Origin: Kluyvera sichuanensis
GTDB taxonomy: Bacteria; Pseudomonadota; Gammaproteobacteria; Enterobacterales; Enterobacteriaceae
DNA: 64,000 nucleotides
Reading direction: 5' to 3'
NCBI RefSeq assembly: GCF_014218705.1
Contig: NZ_JABBJF010000003.1
Coordinates: 62,001 to 126,000, forward strand
The stretch's first letter is position 1. Every line of letters begins with the position of its first letter. The translations under genes and the position numbers were made by a program. This document shows positions 27,894-35,887 of this stretch, in pieces. The notes below the pieces were generated by a model, which saw only the letters and a list, made by a program, of their open reading frames with translations, was not told the DNA's origin and did not search any database.

Positions 27894-28936
27894 AAAACGG
27901 ATTACTGGCGCTGCTGCTGATGGCGCTGAGCTTTTGGGTGATGGCGGCGCCGGAGGTGATGACCTTTCAAAGCGAAGCGCAGGAACAGCAATACCGCCAG
28001 CTGACGGCCGAACTGCGCTGCCCTAAATGCCAGAACAACAGCATTGCCGACTCCGGGTCGCTGATTGCGGCGGATCTGCGCCAGAAGGTGTATCAGCTAA
28101 CGTTGCAGGGCAAAACGCGCGAGCAGGTTGTCGATTACATGGTGGCGCGCTACGGCGCGTTTATCAGCTACGATCCGCCGCTGACGCCGGTCACGCTGCT
28201 GCTGTGGATGCTGCCGCTGCTGGCGGTTCTCGCAGGGGGCTATGCCATTTACGCTCGCAGCCGCAGGCGGGTGCGTATTGCGGTGAGGCCAGATTCCGCT
28301 GAGACACTCCCCGTCAGAGGAAACCCGTGGGGGCTGGTAGCCGGGATTGTGATGGCGCTGGCGGTAAGCGGGGCGGCGTTTTACGCGACCAGCGGCTATC
28401 GACAGGTGCGCGACTGGCAGCAGGCAACCCGGCAGTTACCCGAACTGATGAACCGGGCGATAGACTCCCGCGCCGCGCCGCTGACGGAGAAAGAGCTGCA
28501 AACTCTGGCGCTGGGCTTACGAACCCATTTAGCGCATGACGGCGACAACCCGGAAGGCTGGATGCTGCTGGGGCGTGTGGGGATGATGCTCAACAACGCC
28601 ACGCTGGCAACCCAGGCCTATGGTCGCGCCCATGCCATGGCGCCGGAGGATCTCGCCGCGGCATCAGGCTACGCCGACGTTCTGACCCGCACCGACGAAC
28701 CGGAGGCGCTACAGCAGGCTGCCGGGCTGCTGGCACCGTTGCTGAACGCCCATCCGGACAACCTGCGTCTTCTGCAACTGGCGGCGGTCAACGCGTATCA
28801 ACAGCAGCAATACAGTCTCGCCATCGCCCGCTGGCAGCGCATGCTGTTACTGAGCGAGGGCGATGCCGCGCAGCGGGCGGACATCGAACAGAAAATTGCG
28901 CTCGCTCGCCAGCATCAGTCGGTTAAGCAGGGTTAA
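27890..28936 (+). CDS. ccmH: Cytochrome c maturation protein CcmH (CcmH-CcmI fusion type)
   Basis: 348 residues. Signal or anchor at the N-terminus, then the CcmL/CcmH domain with the redox motif RCPKCQNNSIADS (near residue 43), a membrane helix at about 105-120, another near 150, and a C-terminal TPR region (about 190-345) corresponding to CcmI. This is the fused architecture of E. coli. It ends the long operon and its last 14 bases overlap the convergent MocR gene on the other strand, leaving no room for a separate terminator. Confidence 0.95.
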   Translation: MKNGLLALLLMALSFWVMAAPEVMTFQSEAQEQQYRQLTAELRCPKCQNNSIADSGSLIAADLRQKVYQLTLQGKTREQVVDYMVARYGAFISYDPPLTPVTLLLWMLPLLAVLAGGYAIYARSRRRVRIAVRPDSAETLPVRGNPWGLVAGIVMALAVSGAAFYATSGYRQVRDWQQATRQLPELMNRAIDSRAAPLTEKELQTLALGLRTHLAHDGDNPEGWMLLGRVGMMLNNATLATQAYGRAHAMAPEDLAAASGYADVLTRTDEPEALQQAAGLLAPLLNAHPDNLRLLQLAAVNAYQQQQYSLAIARWQRMLLLSEGDAAQRADIEQKIALARQHQSVKQG

Positions 28937-30407
28937 GGAGGTGCTTTTTGATGATCTCCGCCAGCCGCGTAAACGCCGGTGCCATTGCCTCTTCATCAAT
29001 GCTGGCAAACCCCAGCAGCAGCCCCTTGCGCGTTGGCGTGTCGGCAAAATAGCGTGACAGGGGGCGCACCAGCAGCGCCTGCTGGTTGGCCTCCTGGGTA
29101 ATGGCGAGGTCATCGGCATCATCGGGTAGCTGCAAAATGAGATGCAGCCCGGCGTTGCTGCTGAACTCGCCCAGATACTCTTTCCCCAGTTGACGGGTAA
29201 TCAGCGCGACCAGCGCGAGGCGACGGCGGCTGTAGAGCTGGCGCATCTTGCGGATATGGGCCGCGTAGTAGCCTTCGCGAATAAATTCCGCCAGCGCGGC
29301 CTGCATCAGCAGGTGGCCCCCACGATAGAGATCGCTATGCACCTTTTTTAACGCCGCCGCCAGCGGCTCCGGCAGCACCATATAGCCAAGGCGGAGAGCC
29401 GGGTAGAGAGTTTTACTGAAGGTGCCGATGTAAATCACCGGACTCGCCTCTTCCAGCCCCTGAAGGGACGGGATCGGCTGCCCGGCAAAGCGGAACTCGC
29501 TGTCGTAATCGTCCTCGACAATCCAGCTTTGGGTTTTCCGCGCCAGCGCCAGCAGCTGCTGACGGCGGCTCAGGCTCATCACCGAGCCTAGCGGGTACTG
29601 ATGCGAGGGGGTGACAAAAATCATCCTCGGCGGCTCCGCGTTCTCTTCTGCAGGCACCAGCCCCTCTTCATCCACCGCGATGGCGGAAAAATTCACCCCA
29701 TTCATGCGCAGAATATTTTTGATGCCCCAGTAGCCCGGCTCCTCCACCCAGGCCTGATCGCCCGGGTTGCATAAGGTGCGGGTGACCAAATCCAGCGCCT
29801 GGTGGATCCCTTCGGTTATCAGAATCTGGTCCGGGGAGCAGCGCACCCCGCGCGCCGTGCGCAGGTAATCGGTCAGCGATGCTTTCAGCTCGGCCACGCC
29901 GCCGTAGGCATCGTAGGTCAGATACTGCGGCAGCGGTTGGCGGGAAAGGCGATCCTGAATTTTTTTCAGTGCGCGATGCGGGAAGAGGGTGACGTCCGGG
30001 ACGCCCGGCACAAACGCCCCCCACTGGCGCGGGCTGGCGCTGGCATTGCCCAGCAGCGCCTGGCCGCGTTCCGACAATTGGACGCTGAGCGCCTGCTGCG
30101 GTGGGGCCGATGGCGGCGCCTTTCGCTGGACCAGATTGTCCAGCACGCTCTCGCTGACAAAGGTGCCGCTGCTGGTGCGGGCCGAGATATACCCCTCCGC
30201 CTGCAGCTGTTCATAAACACGCAGCACGGTGTTACGCGACAGCGCCAGTTCGTCGGCCAGATCCCGGGAAGGAGGGATGCGGGTGGCGGGTTTCAGGCTG
30301 CCTTCCAGAATGCAGCTGCATATCGCCGCATAGAGACGACGATGCAATTTCTCACCGGTCTGTTGCGAAAATGCCTGCGTGATCACATCTACAGCAAGAG
30401 AACGCAT
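28923..30407 (-). CDS. MocR/GabR-type GntR regulator with PLP aminotransferase-like domain
   Basis: 494 residues from the ATG at 30407, which has AAGGA 5 bases upstream; a longer in-frame start at 30485 lacks a ribosome site. The N-terminal winged helix contains RIPPSRDLADELALSRNTVLRVYEQLQAEGYI. A fold-type I aminotransferase domain follows, with the PLP lysine in IGTFSKTLYPALRLGY and PSHQYPLG, VEDDYDSEFRF conserved. GabR, the best known relative, senses PLP and GABA and activates GABA catabolism. It is divergent from the GABA aminotransferase gene, so it is probably that gene's activator. Distinct from PdxR by context only. Confidence 0.88.
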   Translation of the reverse strand: MRSLAVDVITQAFSQQTGEKLHRRLYAAICSCILEGSLKPATRIPPSRDLADELALSRNTVLRVYEQLQAEGYISARTSSGTFVSESVLDNLVQRKAPPSAPPQQALSVQLSERGQALLGNASASPRQWGAFVPGVPDVTLFPHRALKKIQDRLSRQPLPQYLTYDAYGGVAELKASLTDYLRTARGVRCSPDQILITEGIHQALDLVTRTLCNPGDQAWVEEPGYWGIKNILRMNGVNFSAIAVDEEGLVPAEENAEPPRMIFVTPSHQYPLGSVMSLSRRQQLLALARKTQSWIVEDDYDSEFRFAGQPIPSLQGLEEASPVIYIGTFSKTLYPALRLGYMVLPEPLAAALKKVHSDLYRGGHLLMQAALAEFIREGYYAAHIRKMRQLYSRRRLALVALITRQLGKEYLGEFSSNAGLHLILQLPDDADDLAITQEANQQALLVRPLSRYFADTPTRKGLLLGFASIDEEAMAPAFTRLAEIIKKHLLNPA

Positions 30408-30432
30408 TTGGATCCTTAAAATAAAACGTTTT

Positions 30433-30451
30433 GGCTCTCGATTAGAGTACC
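30433..30451. promoter_or_regulatory. Candidate MocR operator in the divergent MocR-puuE region
   Basis: Interrupted inverted repeat GGCTCTCG-ATTA-GAGTACC in the 107-base region between the two divergent starts, followed by ACCAGATGGT (30450-30459), a second dyad. MocR regulators often bind paired half-sites in such regions. No binding evidence exists, so this is a guess from position and symmetry. Confidence 0.35.
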
Positions 30452-30514
30452 AGATGGTGAATAAATAGCAGTGAGATGTATTCACAGACTTATAAAAAAG
30501 GATGAGGCAACACT

Positions 30515-31780
30515 ATGAGTAATAAAAACCTGCATCAACGTCGCCTGGCCGCCACCCCACGTGGCGTGGGTGTGATGTGCGATTTCTTCGCACAGTCCGC
30601 AGAGAACAGCACCCTGACGGATGTAGAAGGTCGCCAGTTTATTGATTTTGCTGCCGGTATCGCGGTACTCAACACCGGCCATCGCCACCCGCGCCTGGTG
30701 CAGGCCGTTGAAGCGCAGCTGCAGGCCTTTACCCATACCGCCTACCAGATTGTCCCTTACGAAAGCTATGTCACCCTGGCCGAGAAGATTAACGCCGCGG
30801 CCCCGGTGGGCAGCGACGCGAAAACCGCCTTCTTCACCACCGGTGCCGAAGCGGTAGAGAACGCGGTGAAAATTGCCCGCGCCCACACCGGCCGACCGGG
30901 CGTTATCGCCTTTGGCGGTGGCTTCCACGGCCGCACCTACATGACCATGGCCCTGACGGGCAAAGTAGCCCCTTACAAAAAAGGCTTTGGCCCCTTCCCG
31001 GGATCGGTATTCCACGCGCCTTATCCTTCCGCGTTGCACGGGATCACCACCGACGATGCGGTAAAAGCCATCGAACGCCTGTTTAAGGCCGATATTGATG
31101 CTGAGCAGGTCGCCGCCATTATCTTCGAACCTATCCAGGGGGAAGGGGGCTTTGTCGTCGCGCCTCCTGATTTCGTCGCGGCGATTCGTCGCATCTGCGA
31201 TAAGCACGGCATCGTGATGATTGCCGACGAAGTACAAAGCGGCTTTGCCCGTACCGGCAAGCTGTTCGCGATGGATCACTACGCGGATAAACCGGACCTG
31301 ATGACCATCGCCAAAAGCCTTGCGGGCGGTATGCCGCTCTCCGGCGTGGTAGGCAAAGCCGAGATTATGGATGCACCAGCGCCAGGTGGCCTGGGCGGCA
31401 CCTACGCGGGCAACCCGCTCTCCGTCGCGGCTGCGCTGGCGGTGCTGGATATTATTGATGACGAGAAACTGTGTCAGCGCGCCGATGCGTTAGGCGAACG
31501 TCTGTGTGCCACCCTGAAAGACGCCCGCGAATACGCGCCGGGTCTGGCAGAAGTGCGCGGCGTAGGCTCGATGATTGCCGCAGAGTTTACCGACCCGACA
31601 AGCGGAGAACCGTCTGCCGAACTGGCTCAGCGCGTGCAGCGTAAAGCGCTGGAGCAGGGGTTACTGCTGCTGACCTGCGGCCAGTATGGCAACGTGATCC
31701 GCTTCCTCTATCCGTTAACCATACCGGAGTTCCAGTTCACCCAGGCGCTGGAGATCATCAAAAACGCCCTGAAGGACTGA
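30515..31780 (+). CDS. puuE: 4-aminobutyrate aminotransferase (PuuE-like)
   Basis: 421 residues, the same length as E. coli PuuE and very similar throughout (HQRRLAATPRGVGVMCDFFAQSAEN at the start, GLLLLTCGQYGNVIRFLYPLTIP near the end). It is a class III aminotransferase: PLP aspartate in IADEVQSGFARTG and lysine in IAKSLAGGMPLSG, and GTYAGNPLSVAAA. The reaction is GABA + 2-oxoglutarate to succinate semialdehyde + glutamate, the last step before the succinate pool in putrescine use. It follows the divergent MocR gene and precedes a glutamate dehydrogenase that could recycle the glutamate. GabT is the close alternative; PuuE fits better. Confidence 0.9.
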   Translation: MSNKNLHQRRLAATPRGVGVMCDFFAQSAENSTLTDVEGRQFIDFAAGIAVLNTGHRHPRLVQAVEAQLQAFTHTAYQIVPYESYVTLAEKINAAAPVGSDAKTAFFTTGAEAVENAVKIARAHTGRPGVIAFGGGFHGRTYMTMALTGKVAPYKKGFGPFPGSVFHAPYPSALHGITTDDAVKAIERLFKADIDAEQVAAIIFEPIQGEGGFVVAPPDFVAAIRRICDKHGIVMIADEVQSGFARTGKLFAMDHYADKPDLMTIAKSLAGGMPLSGVVGKAEIMDAPAPGGLGGTYAGNPLSVAAALAVLDIIDDEKLCQRADALGERLCATLKDAREYAPGLAEVRGVGSMIAAEFTDPTSGEPSAELAQRVQRKALEQGLLLLTCGQYGNVIRFLYPLTIPEFQFTQALEIIKNALKD

Positions 31781-31841
31781 CGAACCGCCACGTTACCCTC
31801 GCTTTCTGCACAACATGGACATCTTTAGTGCCGTGGTACTT

Positions 31842-31889
31842 TGCTCATACGAGCACCGACGATAGCCATCCGTATCGTCGGTTTTTTTA
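31842..31889 (+). terminator. Terminator or attenuator between puuE and the glutamate dehydrogenase gene
   Basis: A 10-bp stem ACCGACGATA / TATCGTCGGT with an 8-base loop and T7 is a strong intrinsic terminator (31855-31889). A small hairpin TGCTC-ATAC-GAGCA (31842-31855) abuts it and shares its first base. It ends 33 bases before the dehydrogenase ATG, which is too close to leave room for a separate promoter behind it. Confidence 0.8.
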
Positions 31890-31921
31890 TTAAAAATCCG
31901 ATTTCACTGTTGAGGTAAACG

Positions 31922-33193
31922 ATGAAAACGCTGTCGTTTCTGAATAACAATCCCGATTCCGCATGGAATATCTTTATTGCCCAGGTTGAGCGCGTGCTGC
32001 CGTATTTAGGAGAGCTGGAGAGCTGGGCCGACACGCTGATCCGCCCCAAACGTGCGCTGATTGTCGACATTCCGCTGGAGATGGAAGATGGCACCGTGCG
32101 CCATTTCGAAGGCTATCGCGTACAGCATAACCTGTCCCGCGGGCCGGGTAAGGGCGGGGTGCGCTACCACCCGGACGTCACCTTAGAAGAGGTGATGGCG
32201 TTATCCGCCTGGATGACCATCAAATGCGCAGCGCTGAATCTGCCTTTCGGCGGCGCCAAAGGCGGTATTCGCGTTGACCCAAGCGAGCTCAGCAAGAAAG
32301 AGCTGGAACGGCTGACCCGCCGCTACACCAGCGAAATCGGCCTGATTATTGGGCCACAGCAGGACATTCCAGCACCGGACGTGGGCACCAACGCGCAGGT
32401 GATGGCCTGGATGATGGACACCTACTCGATGAACGTCGGCTCCACCACCACCGGCGTGGTCACCGGCAAACCTATCCACCTCGGCGGCTCACTGGGGCGC
32501 GTTAAGGCCACCGGACGCGGCGTCTTTGTCACCGGCATGGCGGCGGCGAAACACATTAACCTCGACATCACCGGCGCGCGTATTGGCGTGCAGGGCTTTG
32601 GTAACGTCGGCAGCGTCGCCGCGCAGCTGTTTGCCAGCGAAGGAGCAAAAGTTATCTCCGTGCAGGATCACTCCGCCACGCTGTATGACGCCTCCGGCAT
32701 TGATATTGACGCACTTATCGCGTGGCAAACCGAGAACGGCAAGATAAAGGGCTTCCCGGGCGCGGCTGACGTCAACCCCGATGCGTTCTGGCTGTACGAC
32801 TATGACATCGTGATCCCCGCCGCGCTGGAGGGCCAGATTACGGCTCAACGCGCCGAAGGCCTCTCATGCCGCCTGGTGCTGGAGGGCGCGAATGGCCCGA
32901 CGGTGCCGCAGGCCGATGACATCTTGCGCGAGCGCGGCATTATCGTGCTCCCGGATGTTATCTGTAACGCGGGCGGCGTGACGGTGAGCTACTTTGAGTG
33001 GGTTCAGGATTTCTCCAGCTTCTACTGGTCAGAAGACGAGATCTATCAAAAGCTGGATAAAATCATCCTCAACGCCTTTGATGATGTGTGGAATAAATCG
33101 CAGCAGCTGAAGATCTCGCTGCGCACGGCGGCGTATGCGATTGCCTGCGAGCGTATTCTTACCGCGAGGAAAGAGCGCGGGATTTACCCGTAA
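31922..33193 (+). CDS. NAD(P)-dependent glutamate dehydrogenase, catabolic type
   Basis: 423 residues, Glu/Leu/Phe/Val dehydrogenase family in the short RocG/GudB-like form. The substrate-binding lysines are visible in [11 protein letters not shown] (K near 77) and [18 protein letters not shown], and the catalytic region [14 protein letters not shown]. The dinucleotide fold is [16 protein letters not shown] near residue 225. It differs from the longer E. coli GdhA (447 residues), which works biosynthetically. Deamination of glutamate to 2-oxoglutarate plus ammonium would regenerate the acceptor used by the adjacent GABA aminotransferase. GAGG ribosome site 7 bases before ATG. NAD versus NADP preference cannot be read. 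Confidence 0.9.
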   Translation: MKTLSFLNNNPDSAWNIFIAQVERVLPYLGELESWADTLIRPKRALIVDIPLEMEDGTVRHFEGYRVQHNLSRGPGKGGVRYHPDVTLEEVMALSAWMTIKCAALNLPFGGAKGGIRVDPSELSKKELERLTRRYTSEIGLIIGPQQDIPAPDVGTNAQVMAWMMDTYSMNVGSTTTGVVTGKPIHLGGSLGRVKATGRGVFVTGMAAAKHINLDITGARIGVQGFGNVGSVAAQLFASEGAKVISVQDHSATLYDASGIDIDALIAWQTENGKIKGFPGAADVNPDAFWLYDYDIVIPAALEGQITAQRAEGLSCRLVLEGANGPTVPQADDILRERGIIVLPDVICNAGGVTVSYFEWVQDFSSFYWSEDEIYQKLDKIILNAFDDVWNKSQQLKISLRTAAYAIACERILTARKERGIYP

Positions 33194-33217
33194 TCTCTGT
33201 TTGCTGGTAGTGCGGAA

Positions 33218-33250
33218 TAAAGCCCGATGACGTTTTCGTATCGGGCTTTA
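33218..33250 (+). terminator. Intrinsic terminator after the glutamate dehydrogenase gene
   Basis: An 11-bp stem (TAAAGCCCGAT / ATCGGGCTTTA) with an 11-base loop begins about 25 bases after the stop; it is symmetric and could act in both directions. Confidence 0.85.
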
Positions 33251-33566
33251 ATGATGTTACGGCAGTATGATTGTCATTCAGTTTTGCGAGCGTCCTTCCA
33301 GCAACCCGTATTGCTCAGCCCCGTTAAGCGCAGTATCCTGTTGTTGTATCTGCAAAATCAGGTGCCGGGATTGGAACCCTGAACCAACTTCATCGACGAT
33401 ATAAAGCGCGTTAACGCAAATTTCTGTCGTATGCACAGTCACCATCTCAATGGTGGGCTAGCGGGGGCATTGAAAGATGCACCGGTATCGATGAGTCGGT
33501 CGTTCTAACCCCGTCTGGTTTAGCCACCAATGAGAGAGAAAATATCACTTATCGGAGGCTGCCACG
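33251..33566. other. Gene-free stretch upstream of the symE-like gene
   Basis: 316 bases with no open frame of note. On the minus strand a short segment (about 33360-33385) looks like a tRNA T-arm but lacks the rest of the cloverleaf. No LexA box (CTGT-N8-ACAG) and no clear symR antisense promoter was found. GGAGG at 33554-33558 serves the downstream gene. Confidence 0.5.
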
Positions 33567-33899
33567 ATGGCGACACCCCTCACCACAACTACCGTACCAG
33601 ACTTCACCCACTGCGAGTTCTACTCCTTCGTTGAAGGCCGCGCCGTCCACCTTGGCGGAGAATGGCTCTCCCAAGCCGGATTTATCGACGGCATGCCCAT
33701 CAAAGTCCGCGTAATGAAAGATTGCATCGTGATCACCCCGCAGAACACCCGCGAGCTATGGGGCTGCATTGAAGGCATGAGCGTCGCGAACATCAACCAG
33801 CGCAAAGTGAGAGCATGGCTGAAAACCTTTCCGGGGGCGCTGAACGATAGCGGGGATATTCCGGTGATTAAGCGGAGTAAATCGGGCGGGAAATTCTAG
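33567..33899 (+). CDS. SymE-family toxin-like protein
   Basis: 110 residues. The core HLGGEWLSQAGFIDGMPIKVRVMKDCIVITPQ (residues 30-62, key points LxGxWLxxAGF, VRVMxxCIVIT) matches the SymE toxin family, whose E. coli member has an AbrB/MazE-like fold and is reported to cleave RNA after SOS induction. The usual partner is an antisense RNA (SymR), which I cannot identify here, and no LexA site is seen upstream. The C-terminal 45 residues (LWGCIEGMSVANINQRKVRAWL) extend beyond the family core. It lies next to the SIR2-HerA pair, between the core metabolic genes and the defence island. Confidence 0.75.
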   Translation: MATPLTTTTVPDFTHCEFYSFVEGRAVHLGGEWLSQAGFIDGMPIKVRVMKDCIVITPQNTRELWGCIEGMSVANINQRKVRAWLKTFPGALNDSGDIPVIKRSKSGGKF

Positions 33900-33918
33900 C
33901 GGCAAGCGACAATGGTCG

Positions 33919-33949
33919 CCCGGCTGAGCGGAGCGACGCCGGGGTTTTT
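33919..33949 (+). terminator. Intrinsic terminator after the symE-like gene
   Basis: Stem CCCGGC / GCCGGG with a 13-base loop, then GTTTTT. Confidence 0.75.
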
Positions 33950-33974
33950 GCGGGTTGCGCAAGAGGAGCTCACT

Positions 33975-33999
33975 TCTGCTTTGTGCCAAGAGCGGACAT
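33975..33999 (+). repeat. Left copy of an imperfect inverted repeat flanking the SIR2-HerA genes
   Basis: A 25-base segment whose reverse complement begins ATGTCCGC and ends AGCAGA. It matches the segment at 37298-37322 in about 20 of 25 positions, in inverted orientation. The two copies bracket 3.3 kb of AT-rich DNA containing only the SIR2 and HerA genes. It could be a dispersed intergenic repeat rather than a mobile-element end. Confidence 0.5.
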
Positions 34000-34110
34000 T
34001 GCTGATATCACGATGTATTAATCAACGAGTAGCAGGATACCTATCATAGTTTGTTATTTTTTAGGGATACAACTCCATCCGAAAACGGGGTTGAACAAAC
34101 CTGACCTGCT

Positions 34111-34133
34111 TATGCCCCTCGCCTGAGGGGCTG
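34111..34133 (-). terminator. Hairpin downstream of the HerA gene
   Basis: Perfect 7-bp stem GCCCCTC / GAGGGGC with loop GCCT, 10 bases beyond the HerA stop. The T-run is weak on both strands, so termination strength is uncertain. Confidence 0.6.
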
Positions 34134-34140
34134 TTTCTGG

Positions 34141-35886
34141 TTATAACTTCGTTCTATTTTGTCGACGCATGTTTTCTACAGCCAATACAAAGTCTGCATT
34201 GGTAACGTTCTCCTGCCAACGAGACCAAAAATCTATTGTTGCACTTAACGGTTTTTCTGTTGGAGGGTCAACTTTAATTCTGCTTGGTAGAAGTACTGAG
34301 TCACCGACAACCATAGCTTCCCCGACATCCATGATGGGTAATGCCTCCAATAGGCTCTCTAGGCTTTCTGGCAGTAATTTTCGTACAGTTGCCTGGTCAT
34401 CCGCATTTGTTAAACGCAGTGAAATAATGTTGTTACACTGACTCAGAATAGTGGTACTTACATCTGAAGGTCTTTGGCTTACAATCATTAATGCAACGCC
34501 ATATTTCCGGCCCTCTTTAGCGATTTTTTCAAATGCTTCAACGGCTCTGCGTTCAACTGGATTGCCTTCTTTTCTTGGCAAGTATAGGTGAGCTTCATCA
34601 CAGACAAATGCAATTGGTCTGCGATCTGTCGGATCAGTCCAGAATTGAACTTGATAAATGATACGGGCAACCAACCCAATGATTACTGGTAGTATATCGG
34701 CCGGAACTTCTGAGAAGTCGATTACTTTAATACTCTTTTTTTGAATACCAAAACCCATCAGCTTTTCGGCAATCATACTCAACGAACTGTACTGATTGTA
34801 TTTTTCCGGACTATTGAAAAGAAATCCATAACGTCGATCTTGCAAGCGACTAGCCATACGGACTAGCAATCTAGAAAACTCACCGTTAAAAGGGCCATTT
34901 TTTTCCTTTCCAGCTTGCGCCCCCGGAACCCTTTCTTCATTTAAAAACTTTAACTTTTCAATGACATTATCGAGAGAAAAGGGAATTGGACTGTCAAGTG
35001 TAAAAGACTGCAACAGATCGGTTCGTTCATTCGCTAGTAGGAAAGATTTCTTTTGCTCTGTAATCGCATCTTGCACAACCACAACTTGGTTATGTGCACT
35101 GAACTCACTTCGGTCAACGAATAATGACTGAATCTCTTCCGAATTGAGCAACCAATAAGGTAGGAAGAGGAGTGAGTCATCATCTGTATCAACCTCATCC
35201 GGCCCTGGTATTCTCATTTGTTTGGCATAGGAAAGTTCTTTGTACTCACCGTGCAAGTCGAATACAACGAGGTTTGAAGATGGCAGTTTCGAGCTCCTTT
35301 CCAGAATCGAAGCAACCGTCCATGATTTACCAGATCCCGTACTACCAAGTAGAGCGGCATGCCGCTGGAACAATTTATTGCCATCAACATAAGCGCGTGC
35401 ATTTTCATTGAGCTTATAAGAGCCCAGTTCCAGTGAGTGCTCTCCATCGCCACATTCAGAAATCACACGCATGAATTCTTCGAGGTGGGCGTCTTTAAGT
35501 ACGTAACAGGTTGAGTCGATTTCCGGGACGTGATCTAGAGACCTTGAAAACTTATACTTTTGCTCAATTGCGTCCCATCGGGTCCCGCCCATTAACGTAA
35601 TCTTGACTGTGTTGATAACACTATCTTCAAATGCGTCTATCTCGTCCGCATCATCTTCTTGCACTTCTTGGGTAAGGGGTTGAGCAACTACTGCTTTGAT
35701 TACTTTATCAATCATGCCAATGAGCCAACATTCTGTTGCTCCGCTTAGTTGCACTGTTACAAGTTGTCCAACTCTGGCCTTACGCAGATCCTTGTCACTA
35801 TTTACAAGTATGGTTACTTTTCTGGTGTCTACCTCACGAATATTGCCAAGTATGTAGCTGTCGTCATTTAAAGTAAAAAGAGCCAT
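34141..35886 (-). CDS. HerA-like ATPase of a SIR2-HerA anti-phage system
   Basis: 581 residues. N-terminal beta-barrel HAS domain (about 1-120) followed by an FtsK/HerA RecA-type ATPase. Walker A is GSTGSGKS (181-188), Walker B is AFVCDEAH (425-432, with D430-E431), and SQRPSD (470-475) is the sensor segment; an arginine-finger-like region follows in ISLRLTNADD. HerA proteins form hexamers. In SIR2-HerA (also called Nezha-type) defence the ATPase hexamer assembles with a SIR2 NADase dodecamer that depletes NAD+ on phage infection. It starts 1 base after the SIR2 stop. GC content is clearly lower than in flanking genes, a sign of acquisition. Confidence 0.88.
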   Translation of the reverse strand: MALFTLNDDSYILGNIREVDTRKVTILVNSDKDLRKARVGQLVTVQLSGATECWLIGMIDKVIKAVVAQPLTQEVQEDDADEIDAFEDSVINTVKITLMGGTRWDAIEQKYKFSRSLDHVPEIDSTCYVLKDAHLEEFMRVISECGDGEHSLELGSYKLNENARAYVDGNKLFQRHAALLGSTGSGKSWTVASILERSSKLPSSNLVVFDLHGEYKELSYAKQMRIPGPDEVDTDDDSLLFLPYWLLNSEEIQSLFVDRSEFSAHNQVVVVQDAITEQKKSFLLANERTDLLQSFTLDSPIPFSLDNVIEKLKFLNEERVPGAQAGKEKNGPFNGEFSRLLVRMASRLQDRRYGFLFNSPEKYNQYSSLSMIAEKLMGFGIQKKSIKVIDFSEVPADILPVIIGLVARIIYQVQFWTDPTDRRPIAFVCDEAHLYLPRKEGNPVERRAVEAFEKIAKEGRKYGVALMIVSQRPSDVSTTILSQCNNIISLRLTNADDQATVRKLLPESLESLLEALPIMDVGEAMVVGDSVLLPSRIKVDPPTEKPLSATIDFWSRWQENVTNADFVLAVENMRRQNRTKL

Positions 35887-35887
35887 A

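Noticed and set aside
30408-30485. N-terminal extension of the MocR regulator to 30485
   Set aside because: No ribosome site, and it would cover most of the divergent control region. The ATG at 30407 has AAGGA and begins right before the winged-helix domain.
33355-33390. tRNA-like T-arm on the minus strand
   Set aside because: A segment reading GGTTCCAATCCCGGCACC resembles the 3' end of a tRNA, but position 57 is not a purine, the T-stem has mismatches, and no anticodon or D-arm could be built upstream.
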